Source of the DNA: Candidatus Thermoplasmatota archaeon
GTDB lineage: Archaea; Thermoplasmatota; Thermoplasmata; RBG-16-68-12; JAGMCJ01
Length of the DNA: 50,850 nucleotides
Assembly (NCBI GenBank): GCA_022848865.1
Contig: JAJISE010000010.1
Location: 1 to 50,850 of the forward strand
Reading direction: 5' to 3'
Position numbers and translations under genes: made by a program. Shown piece after piece: positions 10,001-18,071 of the stretch (its first letter is position 1; each line of letters opens with the position of its first letter). The notes below the pieces were generated by a model that saw only the letters and a program-made list of their open reading frames with translations, was not told the origin of the DNA and searched no databases.

Positions 10001-11593
10001 ATCGTTGACATCGAGAACGTAGACCCTGTCCAGAAGGCCGCCCCCCACCGCGATCCAGGTCCCATTCTCGTTGAAACTCAGGAGGGCTCTTCCGTCAAAG
10101 ACGGTTCCATCAGGGATGGGTATCTCTCTAATCTGGCTCCCAGTTGTTGGATCCCAAATCCGCACGTAGCTTATCTCGGCCGTTGCCAGCAGACTCCCGT
10201 CCGGTGACCAAGCGACCGAGTGCGGTGCGGATAGATGCCCAGAGAGATCGAAGAGCAGGTCACCGTCCTTGCTCCATATCTTCACCATTCGGTCCTTTGA
10301 TGCAGTCGCGATGAGGCTTCCGTTCGGGTTGAATTGCACATCCGTGATAGAGTCGGAGTGGGAAGCATTCGTGTCTACGAGATTCCCTACGGGATCGTAC
10401 TCTGCACCAGACGTGGCATTGTCGATATCGATGTAGATGCCGTACGTCTTGTTCAGGGTGCCCATGCTCGTGTGGAATCCGAAGTACCAGAAGTCCTGGT
10501 CCCGTGTCACGAAGAGGTCTATCAGATCGAAGTCAGTCGTCTTCGCCCCCACAGGAGGCTGGTACTTCACCTCACCCGAATCGTCACTTCCCCACTGTTC
10601 ACGCTCGGCGAAGTCGTTCTTGCCATCGATCCTGATTCTGTGACTGACCGGGAAGTTGTCAGTACCGTTCTGAGTGGCGTTCACGAACCAGGTCTCGTCA
10701 GGATACTTGTTCTTCATGTACGTCGCGACGGACATCGGGTCGAAGACAATAGGCCACCCATAGTAAGGGGAGTAGTAGTCATAGGAAGCAGTCACCACGT
10801 CGGCAACGTTCAAGGGCGGTGTGAAGATGACTTGCCCCGTATCGTAGTCGATGGTGTAGCCTCCTGGCATGAGCGTCCCATTGACGTAAAGGGCCTCTGT
10901 GCTCGGAATCACCTTCTTGTGAACGAGTGTCGCATTGTCCTGCCCAGCAACCGCAGATTGCACGACGATTTCTCCGGTCGTGGAGTATGTCGTGGCGTCC
11001 CGCGCCTGAGTGCCAATCAGATCGAGATTCGCGAAGTCGACACCAGTGTCCGGTATGGCGATCTTAATGTCTTGGCCGGAGAAACCCTTGTCCCGGGCGG
11101 AATCGATTCCATGTCTCTCGTTGATCACATCCAGCGATGGGGCTGGGCCGTCTCCTCCGCTGTCCATCGGCAGGTTGGGTTCGGAGTACTCCGAGACACC
11201 CACAACGCCCTCGAGGCTCCCGATATCTGGGACGAGGGAGGCAGGGACCTCGAGGATCCTGACCGTCATCTCATACGATTCCTGCGTCAAGCCTGGCCCT
11301 TCCGAAGCGACCTTGTTCCCCGCCAGGAAGTCGTGTAGGATGTCTGGTCTGAACGTCATCACTGCAATCTTCTCGATTCCCGTGTTTTCGGGCTCTGTGG
11401 CCTCCTTCTCTCTCAGGGTTCCCAGACCGTCGTCCACACCGAACGTCCCATACGTTTCCCGATGCTCGATCATCGCGATTTGCCCGTCACTGTCCCCTAG
11501 CATCCCAAGCCCTGCCTGTGCTGCAGATGCCAACATGAGTATGCCAAGAAAGACAGCTTTGGCGAAAAGCCAAACTCGAGGTGATTCTGCCAT
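4094..11593 (-). CDS. Giant secreted S8 subtilase-like protein with nested WD40 propeller; nucleophile lost
   Basis: 2499 residues with an N-terminal signal sequence (hydrophobic 9-30). Subtilase landmarks are Asp182 (AIPDTGVDF), His1013 (YHGTRMAS) and oxyanion Asn1123 (AAGNDG). Where family members have GTS, this protein has GSH at 1221-1223, so the ungapped alignment puts His at the nucleophile position. Between Asp and His lies a very long insert: a CBM9/DOMON-like beta domain (about 300-400, resuming 733-850) that is itself interrupted by WD40 repeats (about 408-722, with KIWSKDG, RIWDPTTG, KVWDVWG, KLWDIGTG). C-terminal parts include jelly-roll and Ig-like domains, a TM helix near 2340, a long Glu-rich stretch and a final SHOCT-like helix pair (LERLRKAYDEGKISKEVYEE). 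It is probably a surface-anchored binding or scaffold protein. Start ATG 11593 has GAGGAGGA just upstream. Confidence 0.9.
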   Translation of the reverse strand: MAESPRVWLFAKAVFLGILMLASAAQAGLGMLGDSDGQIAMIEHRETYGTFGVDDGLGTLREKEATEPENTGIEKIAVMTFRPDILHDFLAGNKVASEGPGLTQESYEMTVRILEVPASLVPDIGSLEGVVGVSEYSEPNLPMDSGGDGPAPSLDVINERHGIDSARDKGFSGQDIKIAIPDTGVDFANLDLIGTQARDATTYSTTGEIVVQSAVAGQDNATLVHKKVIPSTEALYVNGTLMPGGYTIDYDTGQVIFTPPLNVADVVTASYDYYSPYYGWPIVFDPMSVATYMKNKYPDETWFVNATQNGTDNFPVSHRIRIDGKNDFAEREQWGSDDSGEVKYQPPVGAKTTDFDLIDLFVTRDQDFWYFGFHTSMGTLNKTYGIYIDIDNATSGAEYDPVGNLVDTNASHSDSITDVQFNPNGSLIATASKDRMVKIWSKDGDLLFDLSGHLSAPHSVAWSPDGSLLATAEISYVRIWDPTTGSQIREIPIPDGTVFDGRALLSFNENGTWIAVGGGLLDRVYVLDVNDGSVIGYLKPVNGFTPNSVAFNPSFAYNDVIAIGSGDRQVYIYNVNATNLNDPAGGIPRTILQRSPINPEGHSQKIQSICWSPDGTRLASSAAETTYNVKVWDVWGANPVENLTLLFGDVRNLEWTGDMIAAGDLLGTAKVWQESGPQFVEIFSQQASQAQINGVSISPTDDKLATVAEDTQLKLWDIGTGQLEGIFKHKLPDFAIYANYTSVLWGYDEDGFPWSQNDTFMNATLYEWEGSRWNGSRLIDIGGSQKYKSLKDGDYVDSGFFEMAIPRSSLGDPPGFAIELFSVGKNGSHPHDSAPTDFNIQGDVTWDSSFRSLSNFAYRRIQIYKVNISPQNATRSVYHFGNHPGENLVKTFGTIGVLVADNRTNGTYERVYVDLNNDKVFDDTDVVLYRGNEVGYLDDFNATAAFRGDNQNLTTPDGIPDLSAGMVYFISDGETYIPYSDVYCEDNLIEDCIVPKNGELVAFAGELGFQKYHGTRMASAIVGQGRLDTDLGDPDIGRVLGIAPNATIIMIPNAFDNIFAAWSFAVEGYDGVPDSGDEADIVINGFNYARLLNSGWDVFSRFADWASVKRSGASTVFVTAAGNDGFGYGTINSPSSATAVITAGVATDYTRDSSAYASYGAKEGSNPKWGDVMPYSSKGPTPMGIPKPDVVTIGVANVDDPLWRGPDGSNMTALKLGLFEGSHVSAAITGGVVALIYEAFYSTHLRFPTVQEAKAILKSSADNINHDVLSQGAGFVNASRAVDLAANVGGIVVDPTYWVPGFYAGGKPEAFAKLMFPGESDSIDFTVENTDLTSSVSVQASDEVFKKTATYYTDGVTRTDSWYSTDGRLTYWINDTGLTKILPDPFQWNTYTLVQTPIDAGLWNSADLMKVTAWSNFTDIDTDDNGMIKRESQDPVMILELRDWENIDVWPNWNYPDTIMQQTETNTFTRCNNVANVLETTVHDPASRIHDALIINLKPTPTKLDEGQYWKLKIEFFERFDWDWLSLDSTSFTIPVGGTQDLTATMTLPPDVGIGSYEGGIYLDANGLVSVIPVLVNVASRETRFTFGGFSSISQDLFNNTKIGGGMGGGFEGDLERSGDWRYFYIDVPRQGKFIDPYNYKFYIDVSWNLKPSDIDIHAFGKDPAPAYADYFSDSSRYGGYTLSETGASEDDDEFNTVTNTSQEIITPPLRPGLNVIALHCVMFNGTQEPEENVSGQVGWVEITPVELRKVTNQLSGEARMTFTSNFDWPMGMETSAVGPAQMERFDDVEIFFDKKIVEELYAGERTFVEGLADGNYTYVVRVKDALIFDVHIWGKADAPDLDLGIFLDANGNGEAEPGEFVEYGADADADEQVKLKAPKDGQYIIKVLGFDTRDPGHFDIEISVTIAGIEGYKMVDAPEGPITANTPLNFGMSWEFMGDTEDRDYGGVLTLGPPGASEAVLIPVTITLDRTPPSMGDLVMSTGEKQVNYLDNRTTNQIQPQFSVAVLDLERGEIDPGLCAVYFDGEDSTSWSTIDIKFVRNAEDAYGYWAGGILYSPVAPLSEGVHNITFVTGDAAGNLIIRDFIIVVDTQSPPLVLDQPTTMHTQVSEVTVSGTTEALATVFVRSEMLTAGPDGRFKTTITLVNGTNFIQVRVVDWFGLTASGDLVSANDNSATIEIVSDSVSPTIGRIDYPAVTNSEFAVFSGLVDDLVSQLPEEHLDLDMLSLRIAGIDVPVQSDGSFYAVIPLPLEGENNITFLLSDPAGNTASDSRLVTRDTTPPALTLESVPETTTSNTVRVRGTAEAGSTVTINGRFLQTELDGSFSEDVTLSWGPNIIIVESTDEAGNVQTAMRVVSYGPAPSLIPWMVAVLLLVVGLVIGYLFSTRMRPEEKEELEDLDEELEEELQELEEMGEEPEELEEPPEEDIEEAEKIEVREEEPLEELEPEEPEPVEEPPAEEEPPETPPEEDPRLERLRKAYDEGKISKEVYEENLRKITGE
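9428..10372 (-). other. WD40 beta-propeller nested in subtilase-like protein
   Basis: Residues about 408-722 of the 2499-residue protein. Repeating blades end in WD-type signatures: MVKIWSKDG, VRIWDPTTG, VYVLDVNDG, VYIYNVNAT, VKVWDVWGA, AKVWQESG and LKLWDIGTG. Many start with SPDG/NPNG turns followed by LIATAS or LLATAE. Seven blades fit. The flanking halves (YGIYIDIDNATSG before; LYEWEGSRWNG and FFEMAIPRSSLG after) look like one CBM9-like domain split in the middle. Confidence 0.75.
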
Positions 11594-11637
11594 GTCCTCC
11601 TCCTCGTAGAAGTTCTGTTGAAGTCATGTTGCCTGAA

Positions 11638-11647
11638 CTATAAGTAT
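11638..11647 (-). promoter_or_regulatory. TATA-like box for the 2499-residue protein
   Basis: ATACTTATAG on the minus strand, 45-54 bases before the ATG at 11593. It forms one half of a divergent promoter region with the plus-strand box at 11706. Confidence 0.45.
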
Positions 11648-11705
11648 TTTGTCGGAATGCATTCGTTGCTGGTCATATGTCAACTGCCCAGACCGCTGAA
11701 GGAAC

Positions 11706-11714
11706 ATTTAAATA
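11706..11714 (+). promoter_or_regulatory. TATA-like box for secreted subtilase
   Basis: ATTTAAATA on the plus strand about 75 bases before the ATG at 11787, predicting a leader of some 45-50 bases. The two giant secreted S8 genes are divergently transcribed from this shared region of about 190 bases. Confidence 0.45.
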
Positions 11715-11786
11715 CAAACTGGAATATAGCAACTTCTACCGAGATTGTGGGCAGAAAATGATTGTCACTCGGAATGGAGGAGTAGC

Positions 11787-14700
11787 ATGAAAGCAGGAAA
11801 TAATCGCAGAGTGCTAGTCGGACTTATGGTCGGACTCGTCGTGATCGGAATGGTTCTCCCGGCAAGCGCCACTAGCATTTCCACTGAAGAAGAACGCCAG
11901 TCTCCCGTAGAACCTTCCTTTCTTTGGTTCTACTACTCTGGATTGGAGGTAGACACGAGCGATTCCCAAGCCGTGATGGAGACATACGCCAACGTGGAAA
12001 CGGGAGACTATTACGTCATCCAGTATTCGGGCTATTTGACCGCTGACAGGGTGGAGAGGCTCGAGGACCTGGGCGTCGGATTGTATGAATACCTTCCGTA
12101 CAACGGCTACGTTGTGAGAATGGATGAACCGACTGTCTCAAAGGTGAGAAGCCTCGACTACATCAGGTTTCTAATGCCATACTACCCAGCCTTCAAGGTC
12201 TCCCCGGACCTGTTCGGATACGAGGTCGTGAAGGTGAAGGTGCATCTGTACCCAGATGTGGATTACGATCGGAACCTGAAGGAAATCGAAGACCTTGGAG
12301 TGGTCTATGGAACATCCACTCGTCATGGGACTGTGAATGTGATTGTCGCTGGGATCCAGATGGATGAACTCGTCGCCATCCCTGACGTAAGATATGTGGT
12401 GGAAGACTCTCCAATCGTCGTATACAACAACCGAGCAGCTACGCTGGAGGGTAACTACGACGCCCAGCAAAGCTCAATCAGCGGGTTGTACGATCCACTG
12501 TTGGGAGACCCGATAGCGTTGACTGGTGAAGGGGAAGTCATAGGATTCGCCGACACGGGATTCGACACGGGTTTCGTTACTAGCGGTCATTACGACTTCT
12601 TCTTGGGTCCTGGCCCTGGCTGCAACAGAGACAGGGTTTTGTCGATAAGGGCGCATACGGGACATACAGACGATCCTGACGGTCACGGAACCCACGTAGC
12701 GGGGGACGCCCTCGGCAATGGGTACATCAAGGAGTTTGTGGACGGAGTCTTCGACCCGTGCGATGCTGACTACACGGGTGGATACGCGGGCGTGGCCCCA
12801 GAAGCAGAGCTTACTTTCGATTCCTGCGGGTCTGGGGGCGGCCTGCTTGTTCCTACACCGGATGTGTGGGAATTCCAGTACGCGGATGGCGCAAGACAGC
12901 ACTCCAACAGCTGGGGACCGCAGTCCGTGCAGAACACCTACGGGCCCACCGCAATCGCCGTTGACGGCTTCATGTGGGACAATCCAGATGCCCTCGTTCT
13001 GTTTGCGGCTGGGAATGACGGACCCGCGTGGAACACTGCCAGCGGCGGGGGAAACGCTCACAACACTCTCAGTGTAGGAGCCGGAGAAAACGACCGCCCC
13101 TCCGAGGGCGCAGGGTCGGACGACCCCTCACAGCTTTCCTCCTACAGTAGCCGAGGACCTGTGGAAAACAGGCTCAAACCCGATATCGTCGGCACGTCGG
13201 AGCTTGCAGGTCCGCATTCGAGTCAAGCCGCGTACAATGAGTACTCTGACATCACGGACTACCAGTACTACAATCTGCCTGGCTCGTATGCGAACGCGGA
13301 TTACTGGTATATGGGTGGCACATCAGCATCGACGCCGCGAGTCGCGGGACAATCTGCGCTGGCAAGGGAGTTCTACAGGGAGTACCACGGTCTCACGGTC
13401 AGCGAAATCACATCTCCCCTCGTGAAAGCGACACTCATCAATGGTGCAACCGACATGGGATACGGCTATCCCAGTTATGACCAGGGTTGGGGAAAGGTGA
13501 ACATCAAGAACTCCTTGTTCCCGACGGCGCCTAGAACCAACCAGTGGAGCACCGGCAACCTCGGTGCAGGAGAGCTTTGGGACGCCGCCACACACGGCGG
13601 CATGAACCTCAACATCCGCTCTTCGAGAGTCCCGCTAAAGATAACGATGGCTCACATGGCCCCGATGGGCTCCTTCCTTCAGGACGACCTTGACCTCGAG
13701 GCAATCTCCCCGAGCGGTGTGGTCTACAAGGGCAACCTCTTCGCAACCGAGAACAACTATCCCGAGTACGATGATTGGTCCTATCCTGATCCGGGCAACC
13801 TTGACTGGGACGGCGACTACTACTTCACACTCGACATGGACACAGATGATGACTACAACTCAGTGGAGAACATCTTCGTCGAGGAGCCCGAGCTGGGGAT
13901 TTGGACAGTGAAAATCGTGGGTGACGGAAATGCCATCCACAATCCTCCGTTCGGGATAATCTTCTCTGCAGATGTAGGACCGATCAGGGACTACCACGTT
14001 GCTCTGACGACGGTGAACCCGCTCAGATACACGGTTCATCCTGGCGGGTCAGCCGCTTTCTCCTTCAACGTCCTGAACTTCGGATTGTTTCAGGACACCA
14101 TCGCAATGGGTGAGACGGCAGTTTCCCCACCCACTCCACTGATAACGGTCGCATACAAGAACAACACCGGCGCCACTGTCACGGATCTTGCGCTGGAATC
14201 CAACGAGGGCAGGGACCTGACGGCCATAATCTCCGCGGATCCACTGCTTGCCACAGGCGCATACACGTTCTGCATCAAGGGGACGTCCCAGAACGACATC
14301 ACCGATCCAATCGCGTCAGATAGGCTCTGCCTCGTGGTGGATGTCATTCAGCAGAGGCTCCCTAGGGTGATACAGGTCACCAATGAGACCTACAGCCAGA
14401 CGGAGCCACACATCGTCGCCTTCAACGACGGCTTCACGGATCACGTCTTCATCGCGTACAAGGCGGAAGCGACTGAAGGAACGCGAGTGGAGGTCAAGCA
14501 TTCGACAGACGGGGGGCTCACGTTCGGAGCCCCGAACAGGATAACGTGGGTGCCAGATGGCCCGACCGATATCCGCATGACATACTTCAATGACAGCTCC
14601 ACGAACTGGTCGCATCGTGTGTTCATAACATGGCACGGCAACGACCCCGCCATCTCCGCCGTCGATGATAGAAGCGACTGGGTGTATGTGGCATACTCGG

Positions 14701-16826
14701 ACGCGCCATACGCCTCTTGGACCCTGAGTCACGTTGACACGAACTCCGGACCGCGCTGGCACAATGTGAAGAGAATGACGTTCCTGCTGCCACTTCCAAG
14801 TCCGCCTTCAGGACCTTCGGACCAGCTCCTGTTGATCAATGAGGTCCTCGAATATTCCTTTAGCGGACAGCCGGATCCCACTCAGGTTTCCGTGCTCGCG
14901 TTCTTCTCGTACGATGGAGGCGACACATGGACGAACAAAACACCCAACGCGGTGATATCACCGCAGGACGGGAACTACCACTTCTTCCCGAACGGATTCG
15001 TGGATCAGAACGGCGTAGCTTGGATCATCTACTACTGGAGACTTGCCGGTTCCGGTCAGAACAAGAGAGACCTTTGCTTCCAGTACTTCGACGGGGCCAG
15101 TTTCCATCCAAACCTCGGTATGAAACAGGACATCACGAATACACCTGGTAGCCTGATGTTCCCTGCGGGAGTCAGCACAGGTGAAGGGCCCAGTGGAAAC
15201 AGAGTCTATGATGTCTTCACTCAGAGCGTGACTTCAGATGAGGACAAGCAGATGTTTGTGGTCTATTCGGACGATATGGGCGCCACTTGGGAACCATGGG
15301 ACCATAACCCCCCCTGGACACCAGACTCGACACAGCTCAACGTGCCATACGGAGGCATTGTGAGTCAGACATACTACGTCACCAGACCGGTCCTGGACAT
15401 CGATGACGCCTCGAACACGCTCGTGGTCACATTCTACGAGGAAGACACGATCCCATTACTCGGATCTCCGAATATCCACGTGGTTTTCTCACAGGATGGT
15501 TATGCCTCCGGAGTGACGTCGGAGCTGACGGCTGATGCGTACGGAAAGGGCCAGCCCATAACCGATACGATTGACACGACCATCTTCACGACATACCATG
15601 CAAGGAGCCAGAAGGGTGACACGGACATCTATCTCAGGATATACAACTGGGATTGGTGGAACGACGCTGACAACCTGGGTCCAGTGACAACTGTTGTTGC
15701 ATCCAATCCGAACCCGTTCAACCTAACTGCGTACAGCCAGTTCCTGCTGACCGGGAACGTTGATGACGTGAGCACTGGCTATAACAACATCGCCGCAGCG
15801 GAGTACTTCCTTCAGGATTTCAGACCTACGCCCGCGCAGGACGGTACTGGAACCTCCATGAGCGCAACGGACGCGGGATTCGACAGCCCGATAGAGGGCG
15901 TCTCTGCCGTCGTCGACGTCCCTGGCAATTGGCTCCTCGGGCAGTGCAAGAAAGCATGGGTACACGGCCAGGACATCTTGGGCTATTGGGGAGATCACGA
16001 ATATGTGGAGATCTGCCTGACGGCTGTTGGCGCCCAGAAGCCGGCCATGCCGGTGATGACCGACGCCCTACTCTCACCTGCTATCGCCGACGTGACACTC
16101 AACTGGGACGCTTCGCCCGACGATGGGTCGGGAGAGATGGACATTGTCCACTACGGGATTCACAGAGCGACGAGCTATCTCGGACCTTATCAGAACGTGG
16201 GCAATGTCACAGCAACGCAGAGCCCATCGTACACGTGGACCGACCTCGGAACGGGCCATGGAGATCCCCTGAACTACTTCTACTGTGTCAGGGCGTTTGA
16301 CGGCGTCCTCGAGTCGGAATGTCCGGACATCGGGGCCAAGTTCACGATGCCGCTCACGGCGGGAATCCACTTGATATCCATTCCTGTCAGGGCATCGGAT
16401 CCCAGCGTAGAGAGCATCTTCCAGACAATCAGCGTCGCCAGGGTGTGGACGTATGTCGCATCTGACACTGCCGATCCCTGGAAGACCTGGAGTTCGGTGA
16501 AGAAATACACGGACCTCCCAGCGATAGATATCACGATGGGTCTTTGGGTCGATGTCTCAGTAGGTGGGGATCTGACCGTGGCTGGTCTGGTTCCGAGATC
16601 TGTCTCAGTGACCATGGAAAAGGGCTGGAATCTCATCGGTGTTCCAACATTCCTGGATTACATCGTGAGTGACACTGGTGCGACCGAGGCAGAGGGCTAT
16701 GACGGAGCCGCGCCACCGTACTATCTCAGGAAGATCAACCTGTTCGATCCGTTGGTCACTGGAGAGGCCTACTGGGTCCACAAGAGCGCAGCTATAGCTT
16801 GGCCAGTAGACAACGCGATTCCATAG
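11787..16826 (+). CDS. Secreted subtilisin-like serine protease (S8) with Asp-box repeats
   Basis: 1679 residues from ATG 11787, which follows GGAGG at the right distance; an upstream in-frame start at 11745 is less likely because the signal peptide begins at MKAGNNRRVLVGL. A propeptide-like region (to about 240) precedes the S8 domain. The catalytic set is intact: Asp256 (FADTGFD), His300 (DGHGTHVAG), Asn410 (AAGNDGP) and Ser513 (GGTSASTPRVAG). After the protease come a P-domain-like beta region, sialidase-type Asp-box repeats (STDGGLTF, SYDGGDTW, SDDMGATW), a fibronectin type III-like segment, and a C-terminal module of two GIHLISIP/GWNLIGVP halves. No C-terminal membrane helix is seen, so it is probably released or held by the surface layer. 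It should digest extracellular protein, consistent with the amino-acid catabolism elsewhere in the window. Confidence 0.93.
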   Translation: MKAGNNRRVLVGLMVGLVVIGMVLPASATSISTEEERQSPVEPSFLWFYYSGLEVDTSDSQAVMETYANVETGDYYVIQYSGYLTADRVERLEDLGVGLYEYLPYNGYVVRMDEPTVSKVRSLDYIRFLMPYYPAFKVSPDLFGYEVVKVKVHLYPDVDYDRNLKEIEDLGVVYGTSTRHGTVNVIVAGIQMDELVAIPDVRYVVEDSPIVVYNNRAATLEGNYDAQQSSISGLYDPLLGDPIALTGEGEVIGFADTGFDTGFVTSGHYDFFLGPGPGCNRDRVLSIRAHTGHTDDPDGHGTHVAGDALGNGYIKEFVDGVFDPCDADYTGGYAGVAPEAELTFDSCGSGGGLLVPTPDVWEFQYADGARQHSNSWGPQSVQNTYGPTAIAVDGFMWDNPDALVLFAAGNDGPAWNTASGGGNAHNTLSVGAGENDRPSEGAGSDDPSQLSSYSSRGPVENRLKPDIVGTSELAGPHSSQAAYNEYSDITDYQYYNLPGSYANADYWYMGGTSASTPRVAGQSALAREFYREYHGLTVSEITSPLVKATLINGATDMGYGYPSYDQGWGKVNIKNSLFPTAPRTNQWSTGNLGAGELWDAATHGGMNLNIRSSRVPLKITMAHMAPMGSFLQDDLDLEAISPSGVVYKGNLFATENNYPEYDDWSYPDPGNLDWDGDYYFTLDMDTDDDYNSVENIFVEEPELGIWTVKIVGDGNAIHNPPFGIIFSADVGPIRDYHVALTTVNPLRYTVHPGGSAAFSFNVLNFGLFQDTIAMGETAVSPPTPLITVAYKNNTGATVTDLALESNEGRDLTAIISADPLLATGAYTFCIKGTSQNDITDPIASDRLCLVVDVIQQRLPRVIQVTNETYSQTEPHIVAFNDGFTDHVFIAYKAEATEGTRVEVKHSTDGGLTFGAPNRITWVPDGPTDIRMTYFNDSSTNWSHRVFITWHGNDPAISAVDDRSDWVYVAYSDAPYASWTLSHVDTNSGPRWHNVKRMTFLLPLPSPPSGPSDQLLLINEVLEYSFSGQPDPTQVSVLAFFSYDGGDTWTNKTPNAVISPQDGNYHFFPNGFVDQNGVAWIIYYWRLAGSGQNKRDLCFQYFDGASFHPNLGMKQDITNTPGSLMFPAGVSTGEGPSGNRVYDVFTQSVTSDEDKQMFVVYSDDMGATWEPWDHNPPWTPDSTQLNVPYGGIVSQTYYVTRPVLDIDDASNTLVVTFYEEDTIPLLGSPNIHVVFSQDGYASGVTSELTADAYGKGQPITDTIDTTIFTTYHARSQKGDTDIYLRIYNWDWWNDADNLGPVTTVVASNPNPFNLTAYSQFLLTGNVDDVSTGYNNIAAAEYFLQDFRPTPAQDGTGTSMSATDAGFDSPIEGVSAVVDVPGNWLLGQCKKAWVHGQDILGYWGDHEYVEICLTAVGAQKPAMPVMTDALLSPAIADVTLNWDASPDDGSGEMDIVHYGIHRATSYLGPYQNVGNVTATQSPSYTWTDLGTGHGDPLNYFYCVRAFDGVLESECPDIGAKFTMPLTAGIHLISIPVRASDPSVESIFQTISVARVWTYVASDTADPWKTWSSVKKYTDLPAIDITMGLWVDVSVGGDLTVAGLVPRSVSVTMEKGWNLIGVPTFLDYIVSDTGATEAEGYDGAAPPYYLRKINLFDPLVTGEAYWVHKSAAIAWPVDNAIP

Positions 16827-16855
16827 GCTTAAAGCCGAGTCCCCGATTCAGAATC

Positions 16856-17632
16856 GTGAAGCAGATAGTGCTTGTCGATTCGAAAGGAAGGAAGAGAATC
16901 GTCTCTCTCACCGGCGGTACGGTGAGGGTTGGCCAGCTGGGTGTTCTCGACACGTCCGGAATCGATGAAAGCAGTCTGGGGAATGTAATCAACATCGGTG
17001 ACGCCGAGTTCCTCGTTCTGGAGCCAAGCCTCCTCGACAGGGTCGAATCGATCAGGCGCAAGGCGCAGATAGTGTTGCCGAAGGATGCGGCGGCAATAGT
17101 CGTGAACTGTGACATACGGTCAGGGTGCACGGTCGTCGAGGGAGGCACTGGCTCGGGCGCACTGACGATAGTTCTGGCCAACTTCGTCCGCCCCCACGGC
17201 AAGGTCATATCGTACGAGACCCGTGATGATTTCAGAAGGATTGCGGAGGAGAACGTGAAGAGGGCAGGAATGCTCGACGCTTGCTCTCTGGTGGAAGGAG
17301 ACATCATCCACGGTGTAGAGGAAGAGAACGTTGATGCGTTTGTGCTGGACGTGCCGAACCCTTGGGAGGCCATCGAATCGGCGTTTCGAGCGCTCAGAGC
17401 CGGGGGACACCTAGCCTCCTACGTTCCGACGATGAACCAGGTGGAGAAGACAGTCCGAGAGCTGAGAGACCGACCCTTTGTCGAGATCAGGACAATTGAG
17501 ACTCTCGAAAGGGAGATGGTTGTCGGAGAGATGGGAACGAGGCCCAGCTTCAAGATGCTGGGTCATACGGGCTATCTGACGTTCGCGAGGAAAGTCGAGA
17601 CACCCTTCCGGTACCGTCGAGCGCAGCCGTGA
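16856..17632 (+). CDS. trmI: tRNA (adenine-N1)-methyltransferase, TrmI family
   Basis: S-adenosylmethionine-dependent methylation of A57/A58 in the tRNA T-loop. An N-terminal small beta domain (KQIVLVDSKGRKRIV) precedes a Rossmann-type methyltransferase: SAM motif I EGGTGSGALT, an acidic ribose-binding strand ending in YETRDDF, and catalytic motif IV DVPNPW in place of the usual DxPxPW. GTG 16856 is chosen because the family begins with a short segment like this and because a frame extended to 16799 would overlap the protease gene. The resulting 258 residues match family length. TTAAAG about 25 bases upstream suggests a leaderless transcript. Confidence 0.93.
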   Translation: MKQIVLVDSKGRKRIVSLTGGTVRVGQLGVLDTSGIDESSLGNVINIGDAEFLVLEPSLLDRVESIRRKAQIVLPKDAAAIVVNCDIRSGCTVVEGGTGSGALTIVLANFVRPHGKVISYETRDDFRRIAEENVKRAGMLDACSLVEGDIIHGVEEENVDAFVLDVPNPWEAIESAFRALRAGGHLASYVPTMNQVEKTVRELRDRPFVEIRTIETLEREMVVGEMGTRPSFKMLGHTGYLTFARKVETPFRYRRAQP

Positions 17633-17651
17633 GCAACTCTGTCGCGTGGAG

Positions 17652-17762
17652 ATGATGAACGCGATCATAGACTCATATGAGTTCGGCAGGATAGTCATCC
17701 GTGGGAAGGAGTTCAGAAGCGATGTCATAGTGGACGAAGAGGGCGTCGAGGCCAACTGGTAG
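17652..17762 (+). pseudogene. Truncated Mth938/AAMDC-like gene
   Basis: ATGATG preceded by GGAG opens a 36-residue frame whose sequence (IDSYEFGRIVIRGKEFRSD) matches the start of the Mth938/AAMDC family, small proteins of roughly 110-125 residues. The frame ends in TAG directly after EANW, where family members usually continue with a second Trp and Arg. Downstream a different frame stays open to about 17910 (ending ILRKVRPHETEALGSL...), but it has no start and does not look like the rest of the family. The remnant therefore looks broken by a nonsense change and further decay. A genuine short protein or a sequencing error is possible. Confidence 0.5.
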
Positions 17763-18071
17763 AGGAATTCGTTGCCGTGTTCCCCTTCGCGATGGAGGGA
17801 GAACTCCCCGGCGAGAAGCTCGCTGAAGGGGCGGCTATCCTGCGGAAGGTCAGACCTCACGAGACCGAGGCCTTGGGTTCCCTGAGGAGGGCGGCCGAAG
17901 TCTGGGAATGATTCGGGACAATGACCTGCACACACGCGTGAGACGGCATCTCTGCGGCGAATATCTTACTGTCTCCACAGGCATTTCCTCGATTCTCCCC
18001 ATTTGGAAGTAGCTTGCTTGTCGTCACAAGCTTGATTGTCCCGCGGTCCGTACTCGGTGGGGAGGGATATC
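17763..18071. other. Gene-free stretch between AAMDC remnant and methyltransferase
   Basis: About 310 bases without a supported gene. An open frame without its own upstream start runs from about 17762 to 17910 on the plus strand and ends VRPHETEALGSLRRAAEVWE; I do not recognise it and take it for a decayed gene end. The rest, from about 17911 to the GGGGAGG box at 18059-18065, shows no structure I can support. Confidence 0.4.
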
